Part shown: positions 1 to 7,917 of the stretch, piece by piece
How the letters are laid out: each line of letters opens with the position of its first letter
Numbering within the stretch: position 1 is the first letter of the stretch
DNA from: SZUA-430 sp964561925
Lineage (GTDB): Bacteria; Pseudomonadota; Alphaproteobacteria; Micropepsales; Micropepsaceae
Direction of reading: 5' to 3'
Assembly: GCA_964561925.1 (NCBI GenBank)
Contig: CAZLRW010000005.1
Span: 17,168 to 81,167 of the forward strand
Length of the DNA stretch: 64,000 bases
Notes under the pieces: model-generated
What the model was told of the DNA's origin: nothing
What the model saw: only the letters and a program-made list of their open reading frames with translations
The model's database searches: none
Translations under genes and position numbers: made by a program

Positions 1-61
1 CTACATTGCGTTTGTGCTTCGTGCTTCGATAGTACACTGCGGGTAGCAGATTGAAGGATTT

Positions 62-2887
62 ATGCCTCGTAAGAACCAAAATCCTGAGCAGGTCGCGCGC
101 GATCAGATCGATGCGAAGCTTGGCGAGGCCGGTTGGGTTGTCCAGGATAAGGATGCGATCGACTTTGGTGCCGGGTCGGGATTGGCAGTACGTGAGTACC
201 CGACAGATATTGGCCCCACAGATTATGTTCTCTTTGTCGATCAGCGTGCTGTTGGCGTTATCGAGGCAAAGCCGAAAGACTGGGGCCACAAGATCACGAC
301 AGTTGAAAAGCAGTCGGGCGACTATGCGGCAGCCAAACTCAAATGGGTCAGAAACAACGAGCCGCTGCCGTTTGTATATGAGAGCACGGGGGTTATTACG
401 CGCTTCACCGATGGGCGCGATCCCAGGCCACGGTCGCGGGAGGTGTTTTCGTTTCATCAACCGGCGACGCTGGCGAGTTGGGCCAGAGAACGTTTAACGG
501 CTCGCCCGAGAGCCGGCGCTGGGTTGCATGAAGACCCAGCTGAGTATGTGGCGCAACCGGGGTCGTTGCGCGCGCGGCTTCAGCATCTGCCGCCGCTGAA
601 CCCGGCGGGGCTGCGGGCATGCCAAATTTCGGCGATCGAGAACCTGGAAAAATCGTTCAAGGACGATCGCCCGCGCGCGCTGGTGCAGATGGCGACCGGG
701 TCGGGCAAGACCTTTACGGCGATCACGTCGGTTTATCGGCTGCTGAAGCACGCGCAGGCGAAGCGCGTGTTGTTCCTCGTCGACACAAAGAACCTCGGCG
801 AGCAGGCCGAGCAGGAGTTCATGACGTACCTGCCGAACGATGACAATCGGAAGTTCACCGAGCTCTACAACGTTCAGCGTCTAAAATCCGCGTCCATCGC
901 GAACAGTTCCCAGGTCTGCATCAGCACGATCCAGCGGATGTATTCGATCCTGAAGGACGAACCGCTGGACGAAAGCGTGGAGGAGGAAAATCCGGCGGAG
1001 CGGCTGGTGCGTCCGCGGGAGCCGTTGCCCGTCGTCTACAATCCGAAGATTCCGCCGGAGTTCTTCGACTTTATCATCATCGATGAGTGCCACCGCTCGA
1101 TCTACAATTTGTGGCGCCAGGTGATCGAGTATTTTGACGCCTACCTGATCGGCTTGACGGCGACACCGGATGCGCGGACCTACAGTTTCTTTCACAAGAA
1201 CGTGGTCAGCGAGTACGGGCATGAGCGCGCGGTCGCGGACGGGGTGAATGTCGGCAACGAAATCTACGTGATCGAAACCGCGATCACGCGCGCCGGTGCC
1301 ACCGTGACGGCCGGACAGCAGGTTGAGAAGCGCGAGCGCCTGACACGCGCGAAGCGCTGGGAAAGCCAGGATCAGGACGAGAACTTCGCGGCCACTCAAC
1401 TCGACCGCAGTGTCGTTGTGCCCGATCAAATCCGCACGATCGTTCGCACGTTCCGCGACAAGCTGCCGGAGATTTTTCCCGGCCGCGAAGAGGTTCCGAA
1501 GACACTGATCTTCGCGAAGACCGACAGCCACGCCGACGACATCATCAACATCGTCCGCGAGGAGTTCGCCGAAGGCAACGACTTCTGCAAGAAGATCACC
1601 TATCAGTCGACGGAAGATCCGAAATCGGTCCTGGCGCAGTTTCGCAACAACGCCAATCCACGCATCGCGGTCACGGTCGACATGATCGCGACCGGCACCG
1701 ACGTGAAGCCGCTCGAATGCCTGGTCTTCATGCGCGACGTCAAAAGCCGGAACTATTTCGAGCAGATGAAGGGCCGCGGCACGCGCACGTTGGACGCCGA
1801 TAGTTTGAAGAAGGTCACCGGATCGGCCACTGGGCCGAAGACGCATTACGTGATCGTGGACGCGGTCGGCGTGACGAAATCGCTGAAGACGGCGAGTGAG
1901 CCGCTGATCACGAAGCCTGCCGTGCCGCTGAAGGACCTTGCGACCGGGGTGATGATGGGCGTGCGGGATGAGGACACGGTCTCATCGCTCGCCGGCCGCC
2001 TTGCCCGCCTCGACCGGCAGTTGGACGAGAAAGAGCAAGCACGCGTGCGTGAGGCCGCGGGCGGCGTTGCGCTTTCCGACATCGTGCGCGGTCTCGTCGA
2101 TGCGCTCGATCCGGATCGCGTCGAGGCTGAGGCGAAGACGGCGGCGAAGGGCGCCGAGCCGACGGAGGCGGACCGCGCCTCAGCGCGGGACAAGCTCGTG
2201 GGTCGTGCGGCGAACGTCTTCACCGGACCGTTGATCAATTTGATCGACGGCATCCGGCGCGAAAAGGAGCAGACGATCGTCCACGACGAACTCGACACCG
2301 TGACCGCCGTCGGGTGGAGCGGCGAGGCCAAGGAAAATGCTCAGGCGATGGCGAAGGATTTCGCGGCCTATCTGGAAGAGCATCGCGACAAGATTGAGGC
2401 GTTGACGATTTTCTACAGTCAGCCGGCGCGGCGTTCGACGGTCACCTACGCGATGATCAAGGCGGTGTTCGAAGCCCTCAAGACTGACCGGCCGAAGCTC
2501 GCGCCGTTGCGTGTGTGGCAAGCGTTTGCGCTGCTTGACGAGGTCAAGGGCGCCAATCCGGCGAACGAGCTGACGGCGCTGGTTGCATTGATTCGGCGCG
2601 TGTGCGGCATCGACGCGAAGCTCGCGCCTTACGCCGACACCGTGCGGCGCAATTTCCAGGCCTGGATCATGAAGCGCCATAGCGGGGTTGGGGAGAAGTT
2701 CACCGACGAGCAGACCGAATGGCTGCGCATGGTGCGCGATCACATTACAACCTCGTTCCACGTCGAGCGCGACGACCTGAGCATGGCGCCGTTCAACGCG
2801 AAGGGCGGGCTTGGGAAAATGCATCAGCTGTTTGGGGCAGGGATGGACGACTTGATCGAGGAATTGAACGAGGCGTTGGCGGTATGA
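62..2887 (+). CDS. hsdR: Type I restriction enzyme, R (motor/nuclease) subunit
   Basis: The ATP-driven translocase and endonuclease subunit of a type I restriction-modification complex, which cuts DNA lacking the host methylation mark. The 941-residue product shows an N-terminal PD-(D/E)xK-type nuclease signature (D54, then E68-A-K70), Walker A ATGSGKT (211-217), a DECH box (341-344), motif III LTATP (365-369) and an EcoEI-type C-terminal region from about 750 onward. Length is normal for the family. The ATG at 62 has GAAGGA only a few bases upstream. The last codons overlap the hsdS start in an ATGA, so R and S are translationally coupled. All helicase and nuclease residues I can check are present, so it looks intact. 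Confidence 0.95.
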   Translation: MPRKNQNPEQVARDQIDAKLGEAGWVVQDKDAIDFGAGSGLAVREYPTDIGPTDYVLFVDQRAVGVIEAKPKDWGHKITTVEKQSGDYAAAKLKWVRNNEPLPFVYESTGVITRFTDGRDPRPRSREVFSFHQPATLASWARERLTARPRAGAGLHEDPAEYVAQPGSLRARLQHLPPLNPAGLRACQISAIENLEKSFKDDRPRALVQMATGSGKTFTAITSVYRLLKHAQAKRVLFLVDTKNLGEQAEQEFMTYLPNDDNRKFTELYNVQRLKSASIANSSQVCISTIQRMYSILKDEPLDESVEEENPAERLVRPREPLPVVYNPKIPPEFFDFIIIDECHRSIYNLWRQVIEYFDAYLIGLTATPDARTYSFFHKNVVSEYGHERAVADGVNVGNEIYVIETAITRAGATVTAGQQVEKRERLTRAKRWESQDQDENFAATQLDRSVVVPDQIRTIVRTFRDKLPEIFPGREEVPKTLIFAKTDSHADDIINIVREEFAEGNDFCKKITYQSTEDPKSVLAQFRNNANPRIAVTVDMIATGTDVKPLECLVFMRDVKSRNYFEQMKGRGTRTLDADSLKKVTGSATGPKTHYVIVDAVGVTKSLKTASEPLITKPAVPLKDLATGVMMGVRDEDTVSSLAGRLARLDRQLDEKEQARVREAAGGVALSDIVRGLVDALDPDRVEAEAKTAAKGAEPTEADRASARDKLVGRAANVFTGPLINLIDGIRREKEQTIVHDELDTVTAVGWSGEAKENAQAMAKDFAAYLEEHRDKIEALTIFYSQPARRSTVTYAMIKAVFEALKTDRPKLAPLRVWQAFALLDEVKGANPANELTALVALIRRVCGIDAKLAPYADTVRRNFQAWIMKRHSGVGEKFTDEQTEWLRMVRDHITTSFHVERDDLSMAPFNAKGGLGKMHQLFGAGMDDLIEELNEALAV

Positions 2888-4299
2888 ATTCCATCATTCC
2901 GCCCAGGCAGCTCGAAGAGTACGGCTTTTATCTGACTCAACGTGACATTCCGCCTGGATGGACAGTGGCGTCGCTACAAGACGTGAGTCACGTCGTGACG
3001 GACGGAACGCATAAAACGCCGACCTACGTGCCACGCGGTGTGCGCTTTATCTCGATAAAGAACATCAAGCCGTTCCAGCCCATCAATTGGGATAGCTACG
3101 AAAAATACATTACTCGGGAAGAACACCAAGAGCTAACGCGTCGATGCAAGCCGGAGCGTGACGACATCTTGTTCCCGCGAATTGGCACGCTTGGATACGC
3201 CAAGCGCATCGACTTTGACGAAGAGGTTTCAATCTTCGTTGGTCTTGGCCTCGTGAAACCGATCAAGAGCTGCGTGTTGCCGAGTTTCATGGAGTACTAC
3301 TTGAACACGCCGTATATCGCCAGACTATCTGCAGACAAGGCGAACGGCTCAGGTAGAATGACGCTCCCGTTGGAAGAAAGCAGGCGCTTTCCTTTTCCAG
3401 TGCCACCACTCGCCGAACAGCACCGGATCGTCGCCAAGATCGAGGAGCTGTTCTCCGAACTCGACAAGGGCGTCGAGAGCCTCACCACCGCGCGCGAGCA
3501 GCTCAAAGCCTATCGCCAATCCGTCCTCAAACATGCGTTCGAAGGCAAACTCACACGACCGTCAGGTGAGGGGAATTCGTGGCCGGACCGACACCTTGGC
3601 GAGTTCATCGAGTTTCTGACCTCGGGATCTAGAGGGTGGGCCGATTACTATGCCGATGAAGGAGACCTCTTTATCCGAGCGCAGAACCTGAAGCATGACA
3701 GGCTTGAGCTTTCAGATATTGCGTTCGTAAGCCTTCCACCAGGCAAAACAGAAGGTGTTCGAACCCGAGTCCGGCTGGGCGACGTTTTGATCACCATCAC
3801 TGGCGCGAATGTAACAAAGACTGGGCTGGTAAACCAAGAATTGGGAACTGCATACGTTAGCCAGCATGTCGCTCTTTGCCGGCCGACCGAGAATCTCGAT
3901 CCTGAGTTCTTGTATTGGTATCTACTTTCAGAGGCCGGAGGCCGCCGACAACTGAACGAAGCAGCCTACGGCGCGGGAAAGCCTGGTCTGAATCTCGAAA
4001 ATATCCGAGGTGTGTCAATTCCAGTCCCCTCTCTGAGCGAGCAAAGGGCGGTCGTCTCGTTCATCGTCACGGCACTCGAGTGCGAGAAGCGCATCAACGA
4101 TGATGCTTCAACGGCTCTGAAGCGCGTGGAAGCCCTCCGCCAATCCATCCTGAAGCGAGCCTTCTGCGGCGAACTCGTGGCGCAGGACGTTTCGGACGAA
4201 CCGGCGTCGGCATTGCTGGAGCGGATCCGCAACCAACACGGTGACTTGGGCGCGAAGCAGGGGCGCACCAGCCGGAACGGCAAGCGGGAAGCGGCATGA
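2884..4299 (+). CDS. hsdS: Type I restriction-modification specificity subunit S
   Basis: HsdS sets the bipartite DNA target of the complex. I chose the ATG at 2884, which overlaps the hsdR stop; an in-frame extension back to 2719 would lie inside hsdR and is unlikely. The 471-residue product has the usual two-fold layout: target-recognition domain 1 (about 20-170), a central conserved helix region beginning PVPPLAEQHRIV (about 170-225), recognition domain 2 (about 240-375), and a distal conserved region beginning IPVPSLSEQRAVV (about 377-435). Both spacer helices end in similar Q-S-(V/I)-L-K-(H/R)-A-F motifs, the internal repeat expected of HsdS. The stop overlaps the hsdM ATG. Target sequence cannot be predicted, since the recognition domains are hypervariable. 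Confidence 0.93.
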   Translation: MNSIIPPRQLEEYGFYLTQRDIPPGWTVASLQDVSHVVTDGTHKTPTYVPRGVRFISIKNIKPFQPINWDSYEKYITREEHQELTRRCKPERDDILFPRIGTLGYAKRIDFDEEVSIFVGLGLVKPIKSCVLPSFMEYYLNTPYIARLSADKANGSGRMTLPLEESRRFPFPVPPLAEQHRIVAKIEELFSELDKGVESLTTAREQLKAYRQSVLKHAFEGKLTRPSGEGNSWPDRHLGEFIEFLTSGSRGWADYYADEGDLFIRAQNLKHDRLELSDIAFVSLPPGKTEGVRTRVRLGDVLITITGANVTKTGLVNQELGTAYVSQHVALCRPTENLDPEFLYWYLLSEAGGRRQLNEAAYGAGKPGLNLENIRGVSIPVPSLSEQRAVVSFIVTALECEKRINDDASTALKRVEALRQSILKRAFCGELVAQDVSDEPASALLERIRNQHGDLGAKQGRTSRNGKREAA

Positions 4300-5786
4300 G
4301 CACGGCTCCTATCGTCTCCAAGGTTTGGAGCTTCTGCAACACGCTGCGCGATGATGGCGTTGGCTATGGCGACTATCTGGAGCAGCTCACCTACCTCATC
4401 TTCCTCAAGATGGCGGATGAGTATGCGAAGCCGCCTTATAAGCGCGATGTCGGGATTCCCGCCAAGTACACGTGGCCGAGCCTGAAGGCCAAGCGTGGGG
4501 CGGAGTTGGAGGCGCATTACATCGAGCTTCTGCGCGCGCTGGGGACGCGCAAGGATGTGCTCGGGCAGATTTTCACCAAGGCGCAGAACAAGATTCAGGA
4601 TCCGGCGAAGCTCTATCGCCTCATCGATATGATCGACGAGGTGGAGTGGGTGAGCCTGGGGGCCGACGTCAAAGGCGACATTTATGAGGGGTTGCTCGAG
4701 AAGAACGCGGAGGACACGAAGTCCGGCGCGGGGCAGTACTTCACGCCGCGCGCGCTGATTAAGGCGATGGTTCAGTGCATGCGGCCGGAGCCAGGGAAGT
4801 CGATCGCCGATCCGGCTTGCGGCACGGGTGGTTTTTTCCTGGCTGCTTACGATTTTCTGACCGACCCGAAGAACCACGAGCTGGACAAAGCGCAGAAGAC
4901 GTTTCTGAAGCACAAGACGTTTCACGGCAACGAGATTGTCGCCAATACGCGCCGGCTCTGTCTGATGAACATGTTCCTGCACAATATCGGCGAGATCGAC
5001 GGCGATGTGCTGATCTCGCCGAACGACGCGCTGGTTGCGCCGCCCGCGCAGAGCTTCGATTTCGTGCTCGCCAATCCGCCGTTCGGCAAGAAGAGTTCGA
5101 TGAGCTTCACGAACGACGAGGGCGAGGAGGAGACCGACGAGCTTACTTATAACCGTCAGGATTTTTGGGCGACGACGTCGAACAAGCAGCTGAATTTCGT
5201 GCAGCACATCCGTTCGATGCTGAAGACGACGGGGCGCGCCGCCGTCGTCGTGCCGGACAACGTGCTGTTCGAGGGCGGCGCGGGTGAGACCGTGCGGCAG
5301 AATTTGCTCAAGACCACGGACCTGCACACGATTCTGCGCCTGCCGACCGGCATTTTCTATGCGCACGGCGTGAAGGCGAACGTGATCTTCTTCGACAACC
5401 GCGAGGCCGGGAAGGCGCCCTGGACGAAGGAGGTTTGGTTCTACGACTACCGCACGAACGTGCACCACACGTTGAAGAAGAAGCCGCTTAGGTATGAGAA
5501 CCTTGCGGACTTCGTCGCCTGCTACAATCCGAAGAACCGGCATAAGCGCAAAGCGACGTGGGACGCGGAGAAGAACCCGGAAGGCCGCTGGCGCAAGTAC
5601 ACGTACGAAGAGTTGGCCGCGCGCGACAAGACGAGCCTCGACGTGTTCTGGCTGAAGGACAAGAGCCTCACCGACCTCGATAACCTGCCAGAGCCGGACG
5701 AGCTGGCCGAGGATATCATCGAGAATCTGGAGGCGGGGCTCGCGAGTTTCCGGCAGGTGCTGAAGGGGCTGGCAAAGGCGGGGTGA
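4296..5786 (+). CDS. hsdM: Type I restriction-modification N6-adenine methyltransferase subunit M
   Basis: The modification subunit, which methylates adenine N6 using S-adenosylmethionine; with HsdS it forms the protective methylase and with HsdR the restriction complex. The 496-residue product has an HsdM_N-like helical domain (about 5-140), SAM-binding motif I DPACGTGGF (172-180) and catalytic motif IV NPPF (260-263), the combination typical of gamma-class N6-adenine methylases. The ATG at 4296 overlaps the hsdS stop. Here the methylase is last of the three genes, after R and S, which is less common than hsdM-hsdS-hsdR or hsdR-hsdM-hsdS. It is followed 3 bp later by a nuclease-like gene that probably belongs to the same transcript. 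Confidence 0.95.
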   Translation: MSTAPIVSKVWSFCNTLRDDGVGYGDYLEQLTYLIFLKMADEYAKPPYKRDVGIPAKYTWPSLKAKRGAELEAHYIELLRALGTRKDVLGQIFTKAQNKIQDPAKLYRLIDMIDEVEWVSLGADVKGDIYEGLLEKNAEDTKSGAGQYFTPRALIKAMVQCMRPEPGKSIADPACGTGGFFLAAYDFLTDPKNHELDKAQKTFLKHKTFHGNEIVANTRRLCLMNMFLHNIGEIDGDVLISPNDALVAPPAQSFDFVLANPPFGKKSSMSFTNDEGEEETDELTYNRQDFWATTSNKQLNFVQHIRSMLKTTGRAAVVVPDNVLFEGGAGETVRQNLLKTTDLHTILRLPTGIFYAHGVKANVIFFDNREAGKAPWTKEVWFYDYRTNVHHTLKKKPLRYENLADFVACYNPKNRHKRKATWDAEKNPEGRWRKYTYEELAARDKTSLDVFWLKDKSLTDLDNLPEPDELAEDIIENLEAGLASFRQVLKGLAKAG

Positions 5787-5789
5787 GAT

Positions 5790-6710
5790 ATGGGCGATAT
5801 CAAGCTTTTTCGCGTTGCGAGCAACAAGATCAGCGAGTTGGTCGGCACGACAGACACGATCGAAAAATCGCTGCAGGTGTTTTTCGAGAAGAACCTTGAG
5901 GCGCTGTTGGGTGTTAGGTTCTTGGCGACCGAATATGCGACCACCAATGGCCGGATTGATACGCTTGGTCTCGATGAGAACGGTTGCCCTGTGATCTTAG
6001 AGTACAAGCGTGCATCGAATGAAAACGTCATCAACCAGGGCTTGTTCTATCTCGATTGGCTCTTGGACCACCGGAAGGATTTTCAGTGGTTGGTTTTGGA
6101 GAAGCTCGGGAAGGACGAGGCGGAAGAGGTTGATTGGTCGGCACCACGCTTGATCTGTGTCGCGGGCGACTTCAACCGGTACGATGAGCATGCGGTCAAA
6201 CAGATTCAGCGCAACATCGAACTGATCCGGTACCGCCGATTTGGGCCTGACCTGTTGATGCTTGACCTAGTGACGGCGACATCGGTCAGGGCCGCTCCAT
6301 CGTCATCGGATGCGCGCGTTTCGTCACCCAAAGAGCCGGGAGCGTCGCCCAAAGGCAAGACGATCAACGTTGTGATGAAAGAGCTAGATGCGACGATGAT
6401 CGATCGCTACGAGGCGTTGCGAGCTTACATGCTGGCACTCGGCGATGACGTTCAAGAAACGATGTTGCAATTCTATATTGCCTTCAAGCGCATCAAGAAT
6501 TTCGCATGCGTCGAGTTCCGTCCCAGCACCTCTAAGATACTCGTATTCGTGAAGGTCGATCCAAGCGAAGTGATGCTGGAGCCGGGGTTCACCCGCGATG
6601 TTTCCAATATCGGACATTTCGGCACCGGCGATTTGGAGATCACGCTAACGACGGCGGACGATCTGGAGCGCGTGAAGTCACTGATTAAGCGCAGCTACGA
6701 TGCATCTTAG
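5790..6710 (+). CDS. PD-(D/E)xK nuclease-like protein with C-terminal DUF5655 domain
   Basis: A 306-residue protein in two parts. Residues 1-170 look like the NucS/DUF91-type restriction-endonuclease fold, with a candidate active site D57 (GRIDTLGLD) and E71-Y-K73 (VILEYKR). After a Ser/Pro/Lys linker (about 170-187), residues 190-306 match what I remember of DUF5655, including IKNFACVEF and DVSNIGHFGTGDLEI. Such proteins are sometimes labelled 'predicted transport protein', which nothing in the sequence supports. It starts 3 bp after the hsdM stop, so it is probably a fourth gene of the restriction operon, perhaps an accessory nuclease. The partner and substrate are unknown. Confidence 0.8.
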   Translation: MGDIKLFRVASNKISELVGTTDTIEKSLQVFFEKNLEALLGVRFLATEYATTNGRIDTLGLDENGCPVILEYKRASNENVINQGLFYLDWLLDHRKDFQWLVLEKLGKDEAEEVDWSAPRLICVAGDFNRYDEHAVKQIQRNIELIRYRRFGPDLLMLDLVTATSVRAAPSSSDARVSSPKEPGASPKGKTINVVMKELDATMIDRYEALRAYMLALGDDVQETMLQFYIAFKRIKNFACVEFRPSTSKILVFVKVDPSEVMLEPGFTRDVSNIGHFGTGDLEITLTTADDLERVKSLIKRSYDAS

Positions 6711-6741
6711 CACGTCGATCTCGGGTGCTTGAGCTCTTGGG

Positions 6742-7428
6742 TCATACCGGCGCCTTCGTTGCTACTTCCAAAAACCGCAGCGCCGCTTCGATGTCGCCGT
6801 CGCCGTAGATCTTCATCGCCCAGTAGGACGGCGGGCGGTCGGCTTCATAGGGCAGGCCCGCGCGCAACAGGTGATCTTCGCGCGTGCGCACCACGAGTTT
6901 GATCGCGCCGCGGCGGGGTTGAATCTCCACGCTCCAAAAATTGTCGGGCGTCTCCACGAACAGGCGCGGGTTCGTCTGGCGCTTCAACGCGCCTTCGTGC
7001 GTCGCGCGAATGCGGGCGATCAGGGCGCCGGCCACGCGCTCCATCTCGCTGCCCAATTGCGCGCACTCCGCCACGAACGCCGCGTCGTCGTTGGCGCCGG
7101 CGGGTTCGTTCGTGCGTTGCTCGGCTTCGGGCTCGGGCGCGGCGCTGCGCGCGAGCGGCGTCGCTGTACCGCTTGCGCGGGCCAAGGGCGCCGCCGCCGT
7201 CACACCCAAGAAGATCGCCGTCTCGCCCGCGCCCAACGCCACCACGTTCACGCCGTCGAACGGCGCGCGCAGCTCCGTCCCGTTCCACGCGGGCGCCGCC
7301 AGCATCACCACGTGCGGCCCGCCACTGCGCAACGGCGCGCCGGGCAAACGCCGCGCCTCCGCCTCCGACAACGTCCCCGCCCACACGCCATCGTCCAACA
7401 CGCGCGCGGGGCCGAATGAGATGTGCAT
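6742..7428 (-). CDS. Unrecognised 228-residue protein
   Basis: I do not recognise a characterised family. The start was placed at the ATG ending at 7428; the open frame continues upstream to 7686 but there it reads through the 13-bp repeat array and gives repetitive sequence, so it is excluded. The N-terminal 85 residues contain small beta-rich segments (HVVMLAAPAWNG, VVALGAGETAIFLGV). An Ala/Pro/Glu-rich linker (about 90-120) follows, then a C-terminal domain (about 125-228) with VETPDNFWSVEIQPRRGAIK and YWAMKIYGDGDIEAALRFL. No signal peptide or membrane segment is seen. It converges on the restriction operon and may have nothing to do with it. Confidence 0.6.
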   Translation of the reverse strand: MHISFGPARVLDDGVWAGTLSEAEARRLPGAPLRSGGPHVVMLAAPAWNGTELRAPFDGVNVVALGAGETAIFLGVTAAAPLARASGTATPLARSAAPEPEAEQRTNEPAGANDDAAFVAECAQLGSEMERVAGALIARIRATHEGALKRQTNPRLFVETPDNFWSVEIQPRRGAIKLVVRTREDHLLRAGLPYEADRPPSYWAMKIYGDGDIEAALRFLEVATKAPV

Positions 7429-7458
7429 GGGTGTGTCTCCGTGGGTGGGTTGGGAAAG

Positions 7459-7680
7459 GGTCTTGGGGAATGGGTCTTGGCGTTTGGTCTTGGCGTTCGG
7501 TCTTGGGATTTCGTCTTCAACTTTGGCCTTGGGGCGCACACACGCGCCGTCGGTCAGGTGGGGAAGGCGGGCGAACAGCATCGAAGACCGATCTCCAAGA
7601 CCGACGATCAAGACCGCCAACGAAGACCCAACCCGAAGACCAAACGCGAAGACCAAACGCCAAGACCAAACTCGAAGACC
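7459..7680. repeat. 13-bp repeat array in two opposed blocks
   Basis: The hexamer GGTCTT (or a one-base variant) begins at 7459, 7473, 7486, 7499, 7512 and 7525, almost all 13 bp apart. After a spacer of about 45 bp the reverse complement AAGACC begins at 7584, 7597, 7610, 7623, 7636, 7649, 7662 and 7675, exactly 13 bp apart. The best arms are perfectly complementary over 19 bp (7473-7491 with 7649-7667). Transcribed, the array could fold into a long imperfect hairpin. It occupies most of the 7429-7840 gap, where I see no gene. Confidence 0.85.
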
Positions 7681-7840
7681 AATCACCCAACCCCAATCCC
7701 CATCCCCCCAATCTTACCGCGCGACGACTTTGTTCGCAATTTGTTCTTTACAAGCTTCGGCGCTTTCGGCTAGAGTCGGCGCTGTTCTCGATATTGCGGG
7801 GACGTGCGTCCGGTGGCCGAAAACAAGGCTTTCGAAGGTC

Positions 7841-7870
7841 GTTATACGAAAGTTGCGGTTTTCGTATAAC
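7841..7870. promoter_or_regulatory. 30-bp palindrome 1, probable operator
   Basis: GTTATACGAA, ten bases, then TTCGTATAAC. Counting the flanking A/T pair the arms match over 11 bp. It has the same arms and total length as the second palindrome at 7886-7915; the centres are 45 bp apart, about four helical turns. It lies just upstream of the nucleotidyltransferase-DUF1488 gene and is most simply a protein-binding site or RNA hairpin controlling that gene. Confidence 0.75.
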
Positions 7871-7885
7871 TGCTTTAACACGCTG

Positions 7886-7915
7886 GTTATACGAACTGTG
7901 CAAGATTCGTATAAC
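7886..7915. promoter_or_regulatory. 30-bp palindrome 2, abutting the start codon
   Basis: GTTATACGAA, ten bases, then TTCGTATAAC, with perfect 10-bp arms. It ends 2 bp before the ATG at 7918. No Shine-Dalgarno sequence is visible between the palindrome and the ATG, so a bound protein or folded RNA here would directly block transcription start or ribosome access. Confidence 0.75.
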
Positions 7916-7917
7916 TC

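Noticed and set aside
2719..2883. N-terminal extension of HsdS
   Set aside because: It lies inside hsdR and lacks similarity to HsdS; the ATG at 2884 gives the ATGA overlap that the next junction also shows.
7459..7680. CRISPR array
   Set aside because: Repeats are 13 bp with no unique 30-40 bp spacers between units, in two opposed blocks, and no cas genes are present; the 12-bp array at 9312-9371 fails for the same reason.
7841..7915. loxP-like recombination sites
   Set aside because: The arms share the word TTCGTATA with lox arms, but their orientation relative to the centre is reversed and the spacer is 10 rather than 8 bp; no tyrosine recombinase is seen nearby.
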